DNA of 64,000 nucleotides, taken from contig NZ_QQXK01000012.1 of the NCBI RefSeq assembly GCF_003575975.1, positions 1 through 64,000 on the forward strand. Direction: 5' to 3'. The DNA comes from Galactobacter valiniphilus. Lineage in GTDB: Bacteria; Actinomycetota; Actinomycetes; Actinomycetales; Micrococcaceae. The number at the start of each line of letters is the position of its first letter. The first letter of the stretch is position 1. The notes under the pieces are model-generated. The model did no database searches and was not told the DNA's origin. It saw nothing but the letters and a program-made list of their open reading frames with translations. The position numbers and the translations under genes are program-made. This document shows, in pieces, positions 17,972 to 27,898 of the stretch.

Positions 17972-18079
17972 GTGGCGAGCCTACGGCGGCCCCGCAAAGT
18001 TACCCGCCGGTCTGTCTGGACACCGTCAGGAAATATCCTAGAGTCGAGTGGTCCTCATCACATCTTTTGAAAGGCCAGC

Positions 18080-20080
18080 ATGCTGACCTCTTCAGGTAGG
18101 ACGTCCAACGTCCCCACTTCTGCCCGTGTTGACCGCTCCCGCCCCGGCCGCCTCGGATGGCGCGTTGTCGGGACCGTCGGGGCCTCCCTCGCCCTGGCCG
18201 CCGTCTCGCTCGTCCCGGCGCAGGCGGCACCGTCACCCGTCGTTGAGGGCTCCCAGCCGCCCGTGGCGGCGTCCGCCGCCTCGACGCAGTACAACGCCTC
18301 GTGGTCCCTTCCTTCCTTCTACGAGGAGACCCAGCTGGCCACGAACGGCCAGGGCGGCTTCCCGAACTACCGCATCCCGGCGCTCACCGTGGCTCCCAAC
18401 GGCGACCTGCTCGCGTCCTACGACGGACGCCCCACGGGCGGCGATGCCCCGGGCCCGAACTCCATCCTGCAGCGCCGCAGCACCGACGGCGGCAAGAGCT
18501 GGGGCGCCCAGACCGTGGTGGCCGCCGGCGTCACGAGCGCCCCCAAGCGCGGCTACTCCGATCCCAGCTACATCGTGGATCGCCAGACGGGGGAGATCTT
18601 CAACTTCCACGTCCTCTCCTTCGACCAGGGCTTCTTCGGGTCCACGGCCGGAACGAGCCTGGAGAACCGCAATGTGCTGCATGCGGCTCTCTCCCGCTCC
18701 ACCGACAACGGTGTGACCTGGAGCGGCGAGGTCATCACCGACCAGATCACCCCGCAGGCCGGCTGGATCTCCCGCTTTGCCGCCTCCGGGCAGGGCATCC
18801 AGCTGCGCTACGGCCCGCACGCCGGCCGACTGGTGCAGCAGTTCACGATCCGCACGTCCGCGGGTGCGCTGCAGGCCGTGAGCGTCTACTCGGATGACCA
18901 CGGCGCCAGCTGGAAGGCCGGCACGTCCGTGGGGACGGGGATGGACGAGAACAAGACCGTGGAGCTCTCCGACGGCACGATCATGCTCAACTCCCGTGAC
19001 TCGGCAGGCTCCAAGGCCCGCAAGGTCGCCTACTCCACGGATGGGGGAGTGAGCTACGGCGAGGTTACGCTCGACCGCAATCTGCCCGATCCCACCAACA
19101 ATGCCTCGGTGCTGCGCGCGTTCCCGGATGCGCCCCAGGGCTCGGCCGAGGCCAAGGTCTTGCTCTTCTCCAACGCCGGCAGCACCTCCTCGCGCACCAA
19201 CGGCACGGTGCGCATCTCCTTCGACGACGGCAAGACGTGGTCCGGCTCGCGGGTCTTCCAGACCGGCGGCATGGCCTACTCGACGCTGGCGACGCTGCCC
19301 GACGGATCCATCGGGCTGCTCTACGAGCCGGACGGAGGCAACGGCGGCATCCGCTTCGCGCGCTTCAGCCTGGCGTGGCTCGGGGCCCTGCCCGTCACCG
19401 TGACGGCCGAGGCCGCCGAACTCGAGCTGGGCACCCACGGGAAGGCGAAGGGCACCGCGACCACCGACGTTACCGTCACCCTCAGCAACGTCTCCTCCTC
19501 CGCGCTCAAGCTGGACCGCGTGGCGCTGGCCGCCGGCCCGGGCTGGACGGGAGAGGACAAGGGCGTCGGCACCCTGCGCCCCGGGCAGAGCAAGCGGGTC
19601 AAGCTCAAGCTGACCTCGCCGCGCGGCCTCCACGCCGGTGACTACATCGGCCTCGTGACCGTGACCGCAGGGGCTGAGTCCTCCACCTCCAAGGTGGCGC
19701 TGAACCTGCCCGCGACGGGCGAGGAGCTCGTCACGGTCGCGGCCCAGGCCGAGGGCACCGGAGAGGTGTCCGTGGGGGACAAGGTGGCCGTTACGTACCG
19801 CGTGAGCAACCGCTCGCAGGCGACGCTCGCCCTGGTGCCGACCGGCGACCTGAGCGGGTTCAGCCGCCCGTCGGCGCCGAACTGCGGCTACTCGGCGCTG
19901 GCCGCCGGCTCGTCCTACACCTGCACCACGGCCTTCCACACGGTGACGGCTGCCGATCTCGCCGCCGGCGGCTTCACCCCGAGCACCTCCTGGGAGCTGC
20001 GCGTCGGTGGGTACTCCGGGACGCTGATCCAGACGCTGCGCCGCAACGGCCCGTTGGTGCCGCTGACCGAGGCCCGGTAG
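18080..20080 (+). CDS. Secreted exo-alpha-sialidase
   Basis: 666 residues. A Sec-type signal (VVGTVGASLALAAVSLVPAQ ending AQA) is followed by a six-blade sialidase domain: the Arg-triad motif NYRIPALTVAPNG and five Asp boxes (STDGGKSW, STDNGVTW, SDDHGASW, STDGGVSY, SFDDGKTW), with LYEPDGGNGGIRFARFSLAW at the end. From about residue 440 come two beta-sandwich modules resembling NEW3/CARDB domains. No LPxTG anchor is present, so the enzyme is likely released. It would cleave terminal sialic acid from host glycans. TATCCT (18034-18039) and GAAAGG (18069-18074) fit as -10 and ribosome site. No sialic-acid transport or catabolism genes are nearby. Confidence 0.9.
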   Translation: MLTSSGRTSNVPTSARVDRSRPGRLGWRVVGTVGASLALAAVSLVPAQAAPSPVVEGSQPPVAASAASTQYNASWSLPSFYEETQLATNGQGGFPNYRIPALTVAPNGDLLASYDGRPTGGDAPGPNSILQRRSTDGGKSWGAQTVVAAGVTSAPKRGYSDPSYIVDRQTGEIFNFHVLSFDQGFFGSTAGTSLENRNVLHAALSRSTDNGVTWSGEVITDQITPQAGWISRFAASGQGIQLRYGPHAGRLVQQFTIRTSAGALQAVSVYSDDHGASWKAGTSVGTGMDENKTVELSDGTIMLNSRDSAGSKARKVAYSTDGGVSYGEVTLDRNLPDPTNNASVLRAFPDAPQGSAEAKVLLFSNAGSTSSRTNGTVRISFDDGKTWSGSRVFQTGGMAYSTLATLPDGSIGLLYEPDGGNGGIRFARFSLAWLGALPVTVTAEAAELELGTHGKAKGTATTDVTVTLSNVSSSALKLDRVALAAGPGWTGEDKGVGTLRPGQSKRVKLKLTSPRGLHAGDYIGLVTVTAGAESSTSKVALNLPATGEELVTVAAQAEGTGEVSVGDKVAVTYRVSNRSQATLALVPTGDLSGFSRPSAPNCGYSALAAGSSYTCTTAFHTVTAADLAAGGFTPSTSWELRVGGYSGTLIQTLRRNGPLVPLTEAR

Positions 20081-20114
20081 CTGCACCGAGTCGGCGGGCC
20101 GAACCCGAACGGTG

Positions 20115-20150
20115 GGGGCGGGGTGTCTTCGAGACGCCCCGCCCCTTCGT
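20115..20150. terminator. Terminator between sialidase and WXG100 genes
   Basis: A 14-bp stem (20115-20128 with 20132-20145, one G-T pair, TCG loop) is followed by TTCGTCT. It separates the convergent sialidase and WXG100 genes. Confidence 0.7.
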
Positions 20151-20231
20151 CTGCCCAGCCGGTTCATCCGGCCGTGGGGAGTTCGCCCTCCCGGGTCACG
20201 GTCCGCGGGAGGCCGCGTCTCCCCTTGGTCC

Positions 20232-20522
20232 TCAGGAGGAGAACAGGCTCGCGTTGGCCCGTTCCACCTCGTCGTACTGGGTGGAGGCGCTGCTGAGGGC
20301 GCGGCTGATCTGCGCCAGGGACTCCTCGACCTTGGACTGGACCTGCCTCCACTGGGTGATGAGCCCCTGGAACTGCTGGCTGGCCGCGCCGCTCCACGAG
20401 CCGCTCAGGTCTTGCAGCGAGGCGTGCATGCTCGAGACCTCGGAGCGCACCCGCTCCGCCGTGGCGAGCACCTGTGCGCTCTTGGTGCGCATGAGCGCTG
20501 TGTCGGTGCTGAACGTGGCCAT
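20232..20522 (-). CDS. WXG100-family (ESAT-6-like) protein
   Basis: ATG 20522 follows AGGAGG. The 96-residue all-helical product carries the WxG turn in SWSGAASQQFQGLITQW between two long amphipathic helices, which is the family's length and layout. Such proteins are substrates of type VII (ESX/Yuk) secretion. No EccC/EssC ATPase, EccD or partner WXG gene lies in the window, so it is an orphan here. The C-terminal YDEVERANASLFSS places Tyr and Glu as in the YxxxD/E export signal. Confidence 0.85.
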   Translation of the reverse strand: MATFSTDTALMRTKSAQVLATAERVRSEVSSMHASLQDLSGSWSGAASQQFQGLITQWRQVQSKVEESLAQISRALSSASTQYDEVERANASLFSS

Positions 20523-20683
20523 GGTTCCTCCTGTAGTCCGGGATGCCGCCATCCGCGTGACGGCCGGAACCCCACTCTTCCGCGCCACGAGCCCGGCCAC
20601 GGCCGGGCGGTCGCCGGCTGGGGAGGACCCACCGAGGTGCGTGCGCTGTGAGGGGACCGGCCCGCCGTCGTTCAGCGCCCGGG

Positions 20684-22384
20684 TCAGCGCCGCCGGCGCG
20701 GCGAGCCCCCGCCGCCCGGCCCGTTCTCCGGGCCATCAACGGCGTCGCCCGGTCCGCCGCCGTCGCGCTTGTCGGCCTTGTCCGTGCCCTTGTCGTCCTT
20801 GCGCTCGCCACGGCGGGAAAACGTGCTGCGCAGCAGCTGCAGGGAGCGCGTGACCGGGGCGGCCTCGCGCCCGCGCGCGGGCTCTGCCTCGTCGGCCGTC
20901 TCGGCCTCGGCCTCGTCCACGGCCTCCGGGGGAGCCACATAGGGGACGCGCAGGGACATGGTGGCGCCGCCCTCGGGCGTCTCGCTGAGCCGGATGCCGC
21001 CGTCGTGCTGCTTGGCGATGGCCGCGACGATGGCCAGGCCCAGACCCGTGCCGCCGGTCTCGCGCTGGCGGGAGATGTCGCCCCGGTAGAAGCGTTCAAA
21101 GATGCGGGCCGCGTCCTCGGCCGGGATGCCGTGGCCGTGGTCAACGATCGCGAGGACGGCGTCCGAATGGCCGGCGATCACCTCGCGCACGCCCACGGCC
21201 ACCTCGATGGGCGTGCCGGCCGGGGTGTAGCGCAGGGCGTTGGTCATGAGGTTCACGACCACCTGGCGCAGCTTCGACTCGTCGCCCATCGTGGGAGCCG
21301 AGCGCGGCGGCGCCCCATCGATCCCGACGAGCCGCACCTGGCGGTCCGGCGCATTCACGCGGGCGTCTGCGACGGCGTCGCCGGCGATGACCAGGAGGTC
21401 CACTGGCTCGGACTCGAGCGGCCGCTCCTCATCGAGGCGGGCCAGCATGAGCAGGTCCTCGACGAGCTGCGACATGCGCTTGGCCTCGTTCTCGATGCGT
21501 CCGATCGCCTGATCCAGCGGCTCCCCGGCAGGGATGCCGCCGTGGCGATACAGCTCCGAGTAGCCGCGAATCGTCACCAAGGGGGTGCGCAGCTCGTGCG
21601 AGGCGTCCTGGACAAAGCGACGCATCTTGTCCTCGGACGCCGCCTGGGCGCGGAACGAGGCCTCGATCCGGGCGAGCATGGCGTTCAGAGACGCGGAGAG
21701 TCGCCCCACCTCGGTCTCAATGGGGTACTCCTCGACGCGCCTGGCCAGATCGCCGCCCGCGATCGCCGCGGCCGTCCGCTCCACCTTGATGAGCGGCCGG
21801 AAGGCACGCGTCGTGACGGCGTAGCCGATGAGGGACATGACCATGGTGGCGAGGGTTCCCACGAGCAGGATGGAGGCCACCGCGCGCTCGGTGTTGCCGA
21901 CCGTCTCGGCGAGCGGCGTGGCGATGATCGCCGAGCCCTGGGAACCGAGGTCGGCCACGGCGATGACCCTCCAGCCGCGGGAGGTCGCGGTGGTGCCAGG
22001 CACCGTGAAGGGCGTTCTCTCCCGCTCCACCACCGTGTCCGGCAGCAAGGAACTGATGGCCGGCCGGTCCGTCCCGCCCACGCTGTTCTCGAAGATCTGC
22101 TGCCCTGCCTCGTCGAACACCGCCCCGTAGAACGTGGCGGTGCCGACGGTGCCGGTGCCCGTGATGTAGCTCTGCCCCGCCTCGATGGCCTCGTCCATGG
22201 CGAGGGTCATGGTGCGGGAATTGGCGCGCAGATCGGCGTCGACGCGCGCGATCAGGGCCGAACGCGTGGACTGGGCCGTGCCCCACGCGGTGGCGACGAT
22301 GCCGGCCATCATGAGGGCGGCCATGAGCGCCACGAGCTTGGTGCGGAGGGAGACGTGACGCAGAAGGCGCGTCAGGGACTGCAT
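20684..22384 (-). CDS. Two-component sensor histidine kinase
   Basis: 566 residues: a first membrane helix (LVALMAALMMAGIVATAWGT), an extracellular sensor region of about 130 residues, a second helix (AVASILLVGTLATMVMSLIG), HAMP, then the H-box FVQDASHELRTPLVTIRGYS, N-box RQVVVNLMTNALRY, G1 DHGHGIP and G2 GTGLGLAI. The C-terminal 90 residues are a disordered, charged extension. The DASHELRTPL context is typical of actinobacterial OmpR-partner kinases such as TcrY/PrrB-type proteins. It lies downstream of its response regulator in the same operon. The signal is unknown. Confidence 0.9.
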   Translation of the reverse strand: MQSLTRLLRHVSLRTKLVALMAALMMAGIVATAWGTAQSTRSALIARVDADLRANSRTMTLAMDEAIEAGQSYITGTGTVGTATFYGAVFDEAGQQIFENSVGGTDRPAISSLLPDTVVERERTPFTVPGTTATSRGWRVIAVADLGSQGSAIIATPLAETVGNTERAVASILLVGTLATMVMSLIGYAVTTRAFRPLIKVERTAAAIAGGDLARRVEEYPIETEVGRLSASLNAMLARIEASFRAQAASEDKMRRFVQDASHELRTPLVTIRGYSELYRHGGIPAGEPLDQAIGRIENEAKRMSQLVEDLLMLARLDEERPLESEPVDLLVIAGDAVADARVNAPDRQVRLVGIDGAPPRSAPTMGDESKLRQVVVNLMTNALRYTPAGTPIEVAVGVREVIAGHSDAVLAIVDHGHGIPAEDAARIFERFYRGDISRQRETGGTGLGLAIVAAIAKQHDGGIRLSETPEGGATMSLRVPYVAPPEAVDEAEAETADEAEPARGREAAPVTRSLQLLRSTFSRRGERKDDKGTDKADKRDGGGPGDAVDGPENGPGGGGSPRRRR

Positions 22385-22415
22385 GGTGTGATCTCGTCCT
22401 GAGGGGCTGTGCGGC

Positions 22416-23123
22416 TCAGCGGCGGTCGGCCGTGCGCAGGAGGTAGCCCACGCCGCGCTTGGTCTGGATCATCGGCTCCCACTCATCGCGGGAGTCGATC
22501 TTGCGGCGCAGATAGGAGATGTAGGACTCCACGATCGAGGCGTCGCCGTTGAAGTCGTACTCCCACACGTGGTCCAGGATCTGGGCCTTCGAGAGCACGC
22601 GGTTGGGGTTCATCATGAGGTAGCGCAGGAGCTTGAACTCGGTGGGGGAGAGGTCGATGACCTCGCCCGCCCGGCGGACCTCGTGCGCGTCGTCGTCCAT
22701 CTGCAGGTCATCGACCACCAGGAGGGCGTTCTCCTCGTCCGGTTGGGTGCGGCGCAGCACGGCGCGGATGCGGGCCACCACCTCGTCGAGGCTGAAGGGC
22801 TTGGTGACGTAGTCGTCGCCGCCGACGGTCAGGCCCTGGACCTTGTCTTGGGTGTCGTCGCGGGCGGTCAGGAAGACCACGGGGAAGTGCCGGCCGGCCG
22901 CGCGCAGGCGGCGCGTGATGGTGAAGCCGTCCATATCGGGGAGCATCACGTCGAGCACGGCGAGGTCCGGTTCGTCGCGCTCGACGGCGGCGAGGGCCTC
23001 GCGTCCGTTGGCGGCGGCGGTCACGTCGAAGCCTGCGAAGCGCAGGGACGTGGAGAGCAGTTCACGGATGTTCGGCTCGTCGTCGACAACGAGCAACTTG
23101 GCCTCGGGCTGCTGGGCATTCAT
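22416..23123 (-). CDS. OmpR/PhoP-family response regulator
   Basis: The start is ATG 23123 (MNAQQPEAKLLVVDDEPNIR); the frame is open far upstream but only this start gives the normal 235 residues. The receiver has the acidic pocket VVDDEP, phospho-Asp in AVLDVMLPDMDGF, Thr in VVFLTARDD and Lys in YVTKPFSLDE. The winged-helix output domain follows (DLSPTEFKLLRYLMMNPNRV, then VESYISYLRRKID and KRGVGYLL). It is phosphorylated by the kinase encoded 31 bp downstream and controls transcription of unknown targets. Confidence 0.92.
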   Translation of the reverse strand: MNAQQPEAKLLVVDDEPNIRELLSTSLRFAGFDVTAAANGREALAAVERDEPDLAVLDVMLPDMDGFTITRRLRAAGRHFPVVFLTARDDTQDKVQGLTVGGDDYVTKPFSLDEVVARIRAVLRRTQPDEENALLVVDDLQMDDDAHEVRRAGEVIDLSPTEFKLLRYLMMNPNRVLSKAQILDHVWEYDFNGDASIVESYISYLRRKIDSRDEWEPMIQTKRGVGYLLRTADRR

Positions 23124-23210
23124 GGCTTCATCCTTGGCAGTCGAACTGGGAGTTCCCTGGGCGATCACTGTACGCCCGGCGCACGGGAGCGGGAAGGGTT
23201 TTCTACGGGA

Positions 23211-23246
23211 GAGGCCCGGCACCCCGTGGGCGGGGTGCCGGGCCTC
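23211..23246 (-). terminator. Terminator downstream of the 84-residue membrane protein gene
   Basis: GAGGCCCGGCACCCC (23211-23225) pairs perfectly with 23232-23246, a 15-bp stem with a six-base loop. On the minus strand it is followed by TCCCGTAGAAAA. Confidence 0.65.
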
Positions 23247-23266
23247 AAACGCTGAGGGGCTCGGGG

Positions 23267-23521
23267 CTACAGGCCGGCTGCGCGGTCCGAGCGACGGCGG
23301 TCCCGGACGGCCACGAGGAGGAGAGAGACGAGACCGATGAAGGCCAGCGGCAGGCCCCACAGCCCCACGGCCATGAACGGGGGCCACACGGCGATGTCGG
23401 AGAAGTACTCGACGAGGATCGCCACGAGGGACAGGAGGGACACGATCATCGCGGCCACGGTCACCACGAGGAGGGTGCCGCGGACGGCGCCGCCGGACTG
23501 GGTTGCTTGCTGCTGAGCCAC
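23267..23521 (-). CDS. Small two-helix membrane protein
   Basis: 84 residues: a polar N-terminus, helix 1 (GTLLVVTVAAMIVSLLSLVA), a short loop with DIAVWPP, helix 2 (VGLWGLPLAFIGLVSLLLVA) and a basic tail VRDRRRSDR. I do not recognise a family. Its own terminator and the distance from the response regulator suggest a separate unit, divergent from the DUF3027 gene. Confidence 0.65.
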   Translation of the reverse strand: MAQQQATQSGGAVRGTLLVVTVAAMIVSLLSLVAILVEYFSDIAVWPPFMAVGLWGLPLAFIGLVSLLLVAVRDRRRSDRAAGL

Positions 23522-23696
23522 GGGAACAGTTTAGGCGTCTTTTGAGGGCGCCAGCAGTGCATGTCGGGCCCGCCGGGCACCCTGGCGGTACGCTGGGGGA
23601 AGACTCGCGGCCGTCAGCGGCCGTTTTCCGGGCGCCCCGGGCCATGCAGGTCGCGGCGCGGCGCCGCAGCATGACACGACAGGAGTGGCCAAGAGC

Positions 23697-24287
23697 ATGG
23701 CACGCGCAATCAAGCTGGACACCCAGCTGGCCGAGGCGGTGCGCGAGGCGCACGAGGCGCTCATCCCGCTCGTTCCCGCCGGTTCCGTCGGCGAACACCT
23801 CGGTGCCACGGCCGATGCCGATCGCCTCGTGACGCATCGCTTCGAGGCGAGCGTGACGGGCTACCGCGGCTGGGAGTGGTACGTGACGTTGGGCCGCGCC
23901 TCCCGATCCAAGGTCGTCACGGTGTGTGAGTCCGGGCTGCTGCCGGGGCCCGACGCGCTGCTCTCGCCCGATTGGGTGCCGTGGTCCGAGCGCATGAGCG
24001 CCGCCGAGTTGGCCTCGGCCCGGGGCGAGGCCACGCCCGACGACGCGGCGGCTGAGCCGGGCGAGAACGTCGCCGAGGCGGCGGCCGGGGAGACGGACGA
24101 CACGGCCGCTAGCGCGGCCGAGGACGCCCAGCAGGACGAGCCGGCGGCCGGCGCCGCCGAGCCGGAGGACGACGCCTCGGACGGGGCGGACGATGCTGCG
24201 TCTGACGACGAGGCCTCGGACGAGGAAGCCGACGGGGCACCCGCCGCGCGTGCCCCGCGCCGTCGCCGCCGTCGTCGTCGTTCCTAA
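23697..24287 (+). CDS. DUF3027 protein
   Basis: Start ATG 23697 lies 11 bases after AGGAG (23681-23685), with a TACGCT -10 box near 23589. The 196-residue product has the DUF3027 domain in its first 105 residues (LAEAVREAHEALIPLVPAGS, then GYRGWEWYVTLGRASRSKVV and SPDWVPWSERM). The remaining 85 residues are a strongly acidic Ala/Glu/Asp tract closed by a run of arginines. The family is actinobacterial and uncharacterised. Confidence 0.8.
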   Translation: MARAIKLDTQLAEAVREAHEALIPLVPAGSVGEHLGATADADRLVTHRFEASVTGYRGWEWYVTLGRASRSKVVTVCESGLLPGPDALLSPDWVPWSERMSAAELASARGEATPDDAAAEPGENVAEAAAGETDDTAASAAEDAQQDEPAAGAAEPEDDASDGADDAASDDEASDEEADGAPAARAPRRRRRRRRS

Positions 24288-24327
24288 GGAACTCACCCCG
24301 GCGCCGGGCCACCGGCCCCGCCACCCC

Positions 24328-24374
24328 GCAACGCAGGAGGGGCCAGCCCGCCGGGCTGGCCCCTCCTGCGTTGC
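24328..24374. terminator. Bidirectional terminator
   Basis: A 22-bp perfect stem (24328-24349 with 24353-24374, GCC loop) lies between the convergent DUF3027 and serC genes. Confidence 0.8.
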
Positions 24375-24385
24375 GCGGACGAGGA

Positions 24386-26414
<2,029 letters not shown>

Positions 26415-26576
26415 GACACCCAGGAGGGGTCGGGTTTCCCCTCACCTTCCACGGTTTTGCCCAGCTTCCCGAGACCTGATTGTTATCTTGCTCGAGACAT
26501 TGCTAGGGTAGACCCGGTTGTCGTCACCATTCCGTGACCTAAAACCCCCAAGACATCCCCCTCTGGAAGGACCCCC

Positions 26577-27623
26577 GTGGTCGATTCGAAGAACTCCGGG
26601 CGTCGGCGCGCGCTCGCCGAGCACGCGGCGCCGAGCGCCGCGCAGCTGGAGCTGCCGCGCCGTTTCTCCGGTCAGGGGCGTCATGCCGAGCCCGCAAACG
26701 CCCTTGAGTTGAGCCGCCGCGTGGCCGAGCTCGCCGAGGCGCGTGCGCTGGGCGCTGCACTCCTGGAGCAGAACCCCACCATCCCGGCGATCGCCGAGCC
26801 CGTGGCCGTGGCCCCCAGTCGCCGCCAGCTGCTCGCCGCCGAGCGCGCCACGCGCTCCTCCGCGCCGGCCGCTCGTGTCGCCACGGTGGGCCCGCGCACG
26901 CGCCGCGAGGCCCGCGAACTGGCGCCCGTGCGCAAGCGCAACCGCTTCGTCGCCACACTCCCGCATCAGGCCGCCGCCGCTGCCGCCGCGACCGGTCTCA
27001 TCGCCGCCGCCGTGGTGCCGCAGGCCACCGCGAGCAAGCCGGAGCAGGCGCAGGCCCTGGACGCCGACCTGGCCGCCAGCACCAAGATCGTTGCCAAGGA
27101 CGTCGTTGCCCCCACGGGCAAGGCCGTCACCTCCCTCGCCACCGTCAAGGCCGAGCTGGGCGAGGAGGGCGCCATGGAGGCGCTCGCCAAGTCCACGGGC
27201 GGCGACTTCAGCAAGTTGACCGCGGAGCAGAAGGATGGCCTCCTGAGCCAGCCGCTCTCCACCGTGCGCATCACCTCGCCGTTCGGCGCCCGCCCCGATC
27301 CGTGGGGCGGCGGCGGCACGGTGGGTCACATCGGCATGGACTACGGCATCCAGTGCGGCACCGAGGTCCACGTGGCCGCCGCGGGCACCGTGGTCCAGGC
27401 CGAAAGCGCCGGCCACTCCGGACTGCGGGTGACCGTGGATCACGGCAACGGCCTGAAGACCACGTACAACCACAACTCCGAGCTCAAGGTGAAGGTGGGC
27501 GACAAGCTCTCCCGCGGAGACGTCGTCTCGCTCTCCGGCACCACGGGCAATTCGACCGGCTGCCACCTGCACTTTGAGGTGTACATCGACGACAAGCCGG
27601 TCAACCCCGCCGACTGGGTGTGA
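26577..27623 (+). CDS. M23-family peptidoglycan endopeptidase
   Basis: GTG 26577 follows GGAAGGA. The 348-residue product has a long basic N-terminal region, a hydrophobic segment (AAAAAAATGLIAAAVVPQAT, about 125-150) that probably serves as signal or anchor, a helical middle and a C-terminal LytM/M23 domain. Zinc ligands are in VGHIGMDYG and CHLHFEVY, within SPFGARPDPW and the fold that ends NPADWV. It would cut peptide cross-links of the wall. The long N-terminus before the signal is unusual; a start nearer the hydrophobic segment has no ribosome site. A TGTTATCT motif precedes it, as it does the next hydrolase. Confidence 0.88.
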   Translation: MVDSKNSGRRRALAEHAAPSAAQLELPRRFSGQGRHAEPANALELSRRVAELAEARALGAALLEQNPTIPAIAEPVAVAPSRRQLLAAERATRSSAPAARVATVGPRTRREARELAPVRKRNRFVATLPHQAAAAAAATGLIAAAVVPQATASKPEQAQALDADLAASTKIVAKDVVAPTGKAVTSLATVKAELGEEGAMEALAKSTGGDFSKLTAEQKDGLLSQPLSTVRITSPFGARPDPWGGGGTVGHIGMDYGIQCGTEVHVAAAGTVVQAESAGHSGLRVTVDHGNGLKTTYNHNSELKVKVGDKLSRGDVVSLSGTTGNSTGCHLHFEVYIDDKPVNPADWV

Positions 27624-27686
27624 GATTCTTCCGGCGTCCGTGATCTGAACGTGACAATCGCGGCGCCGATACGTTACTGTTATCTA

Positions 27687-27712
27687 GTGCCCCTCCCCAC
27701 CGGGAGGGGCAC
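27687..27712 (+). other. 11-bp hairpin at the start of the riboswitch leader
   Basis: GTGCCCCTCCC (27687-27697) pairs perfectly with 27702-27712 around CACC, directly after the TTATCT promoter-like box and directly before the aptamer. It may stabilise the 5' end of the transcript. Confidence 0.55.
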
Positions 27713-27714
27713 CC

Positions 27715-27877
27715 GCCTCCGGCAAGCCGAGCACTGCCACCGGAAGCGGTCATTCACAACATCGCTGGCAGTGGCGGGGGACCCAACATCGGTCCCGGGA
27801 AACCGGGTCCTTGGGGTTAAGCAACCACGCGGTTGCCGGGAGACTCCCTCCCGAATCCGACAGCTCACCTCGTAGGC
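27715..27877 (+). ncRNA. ydaO-type cyclic di-AMP riboswitch
   Basis: The leader shows conserved blocks of the ydaO/yuaA class: CGGGGGACCCAA, then CTTGGGGTTAAGC, the GGTTGCCGGGAGACTCCC segment and the very characteristic CCGAATCCGACAGCTCACC followed by TCGTAGGC. GCCT at 27715 and AGGC at 27874 close the P1 stem. In actinobacteria this class sits before cell-wall hydrolase genes and shuts them off when c-di-AMP is high. Here the regulated gene starts 22 bases later. Boundaries are by eye. Confidence 0.92.
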
Positions 27878-27898
27878 ACAGGGAGAGGTACAACCATC

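Noticed and set aside
23124-24296. Upstream extension of the response regulator frame to 626 residues
   Set aside because: The extra N-terminus is low complexity and covers other genes; ATG 23123 gives a normal-length response regulator.
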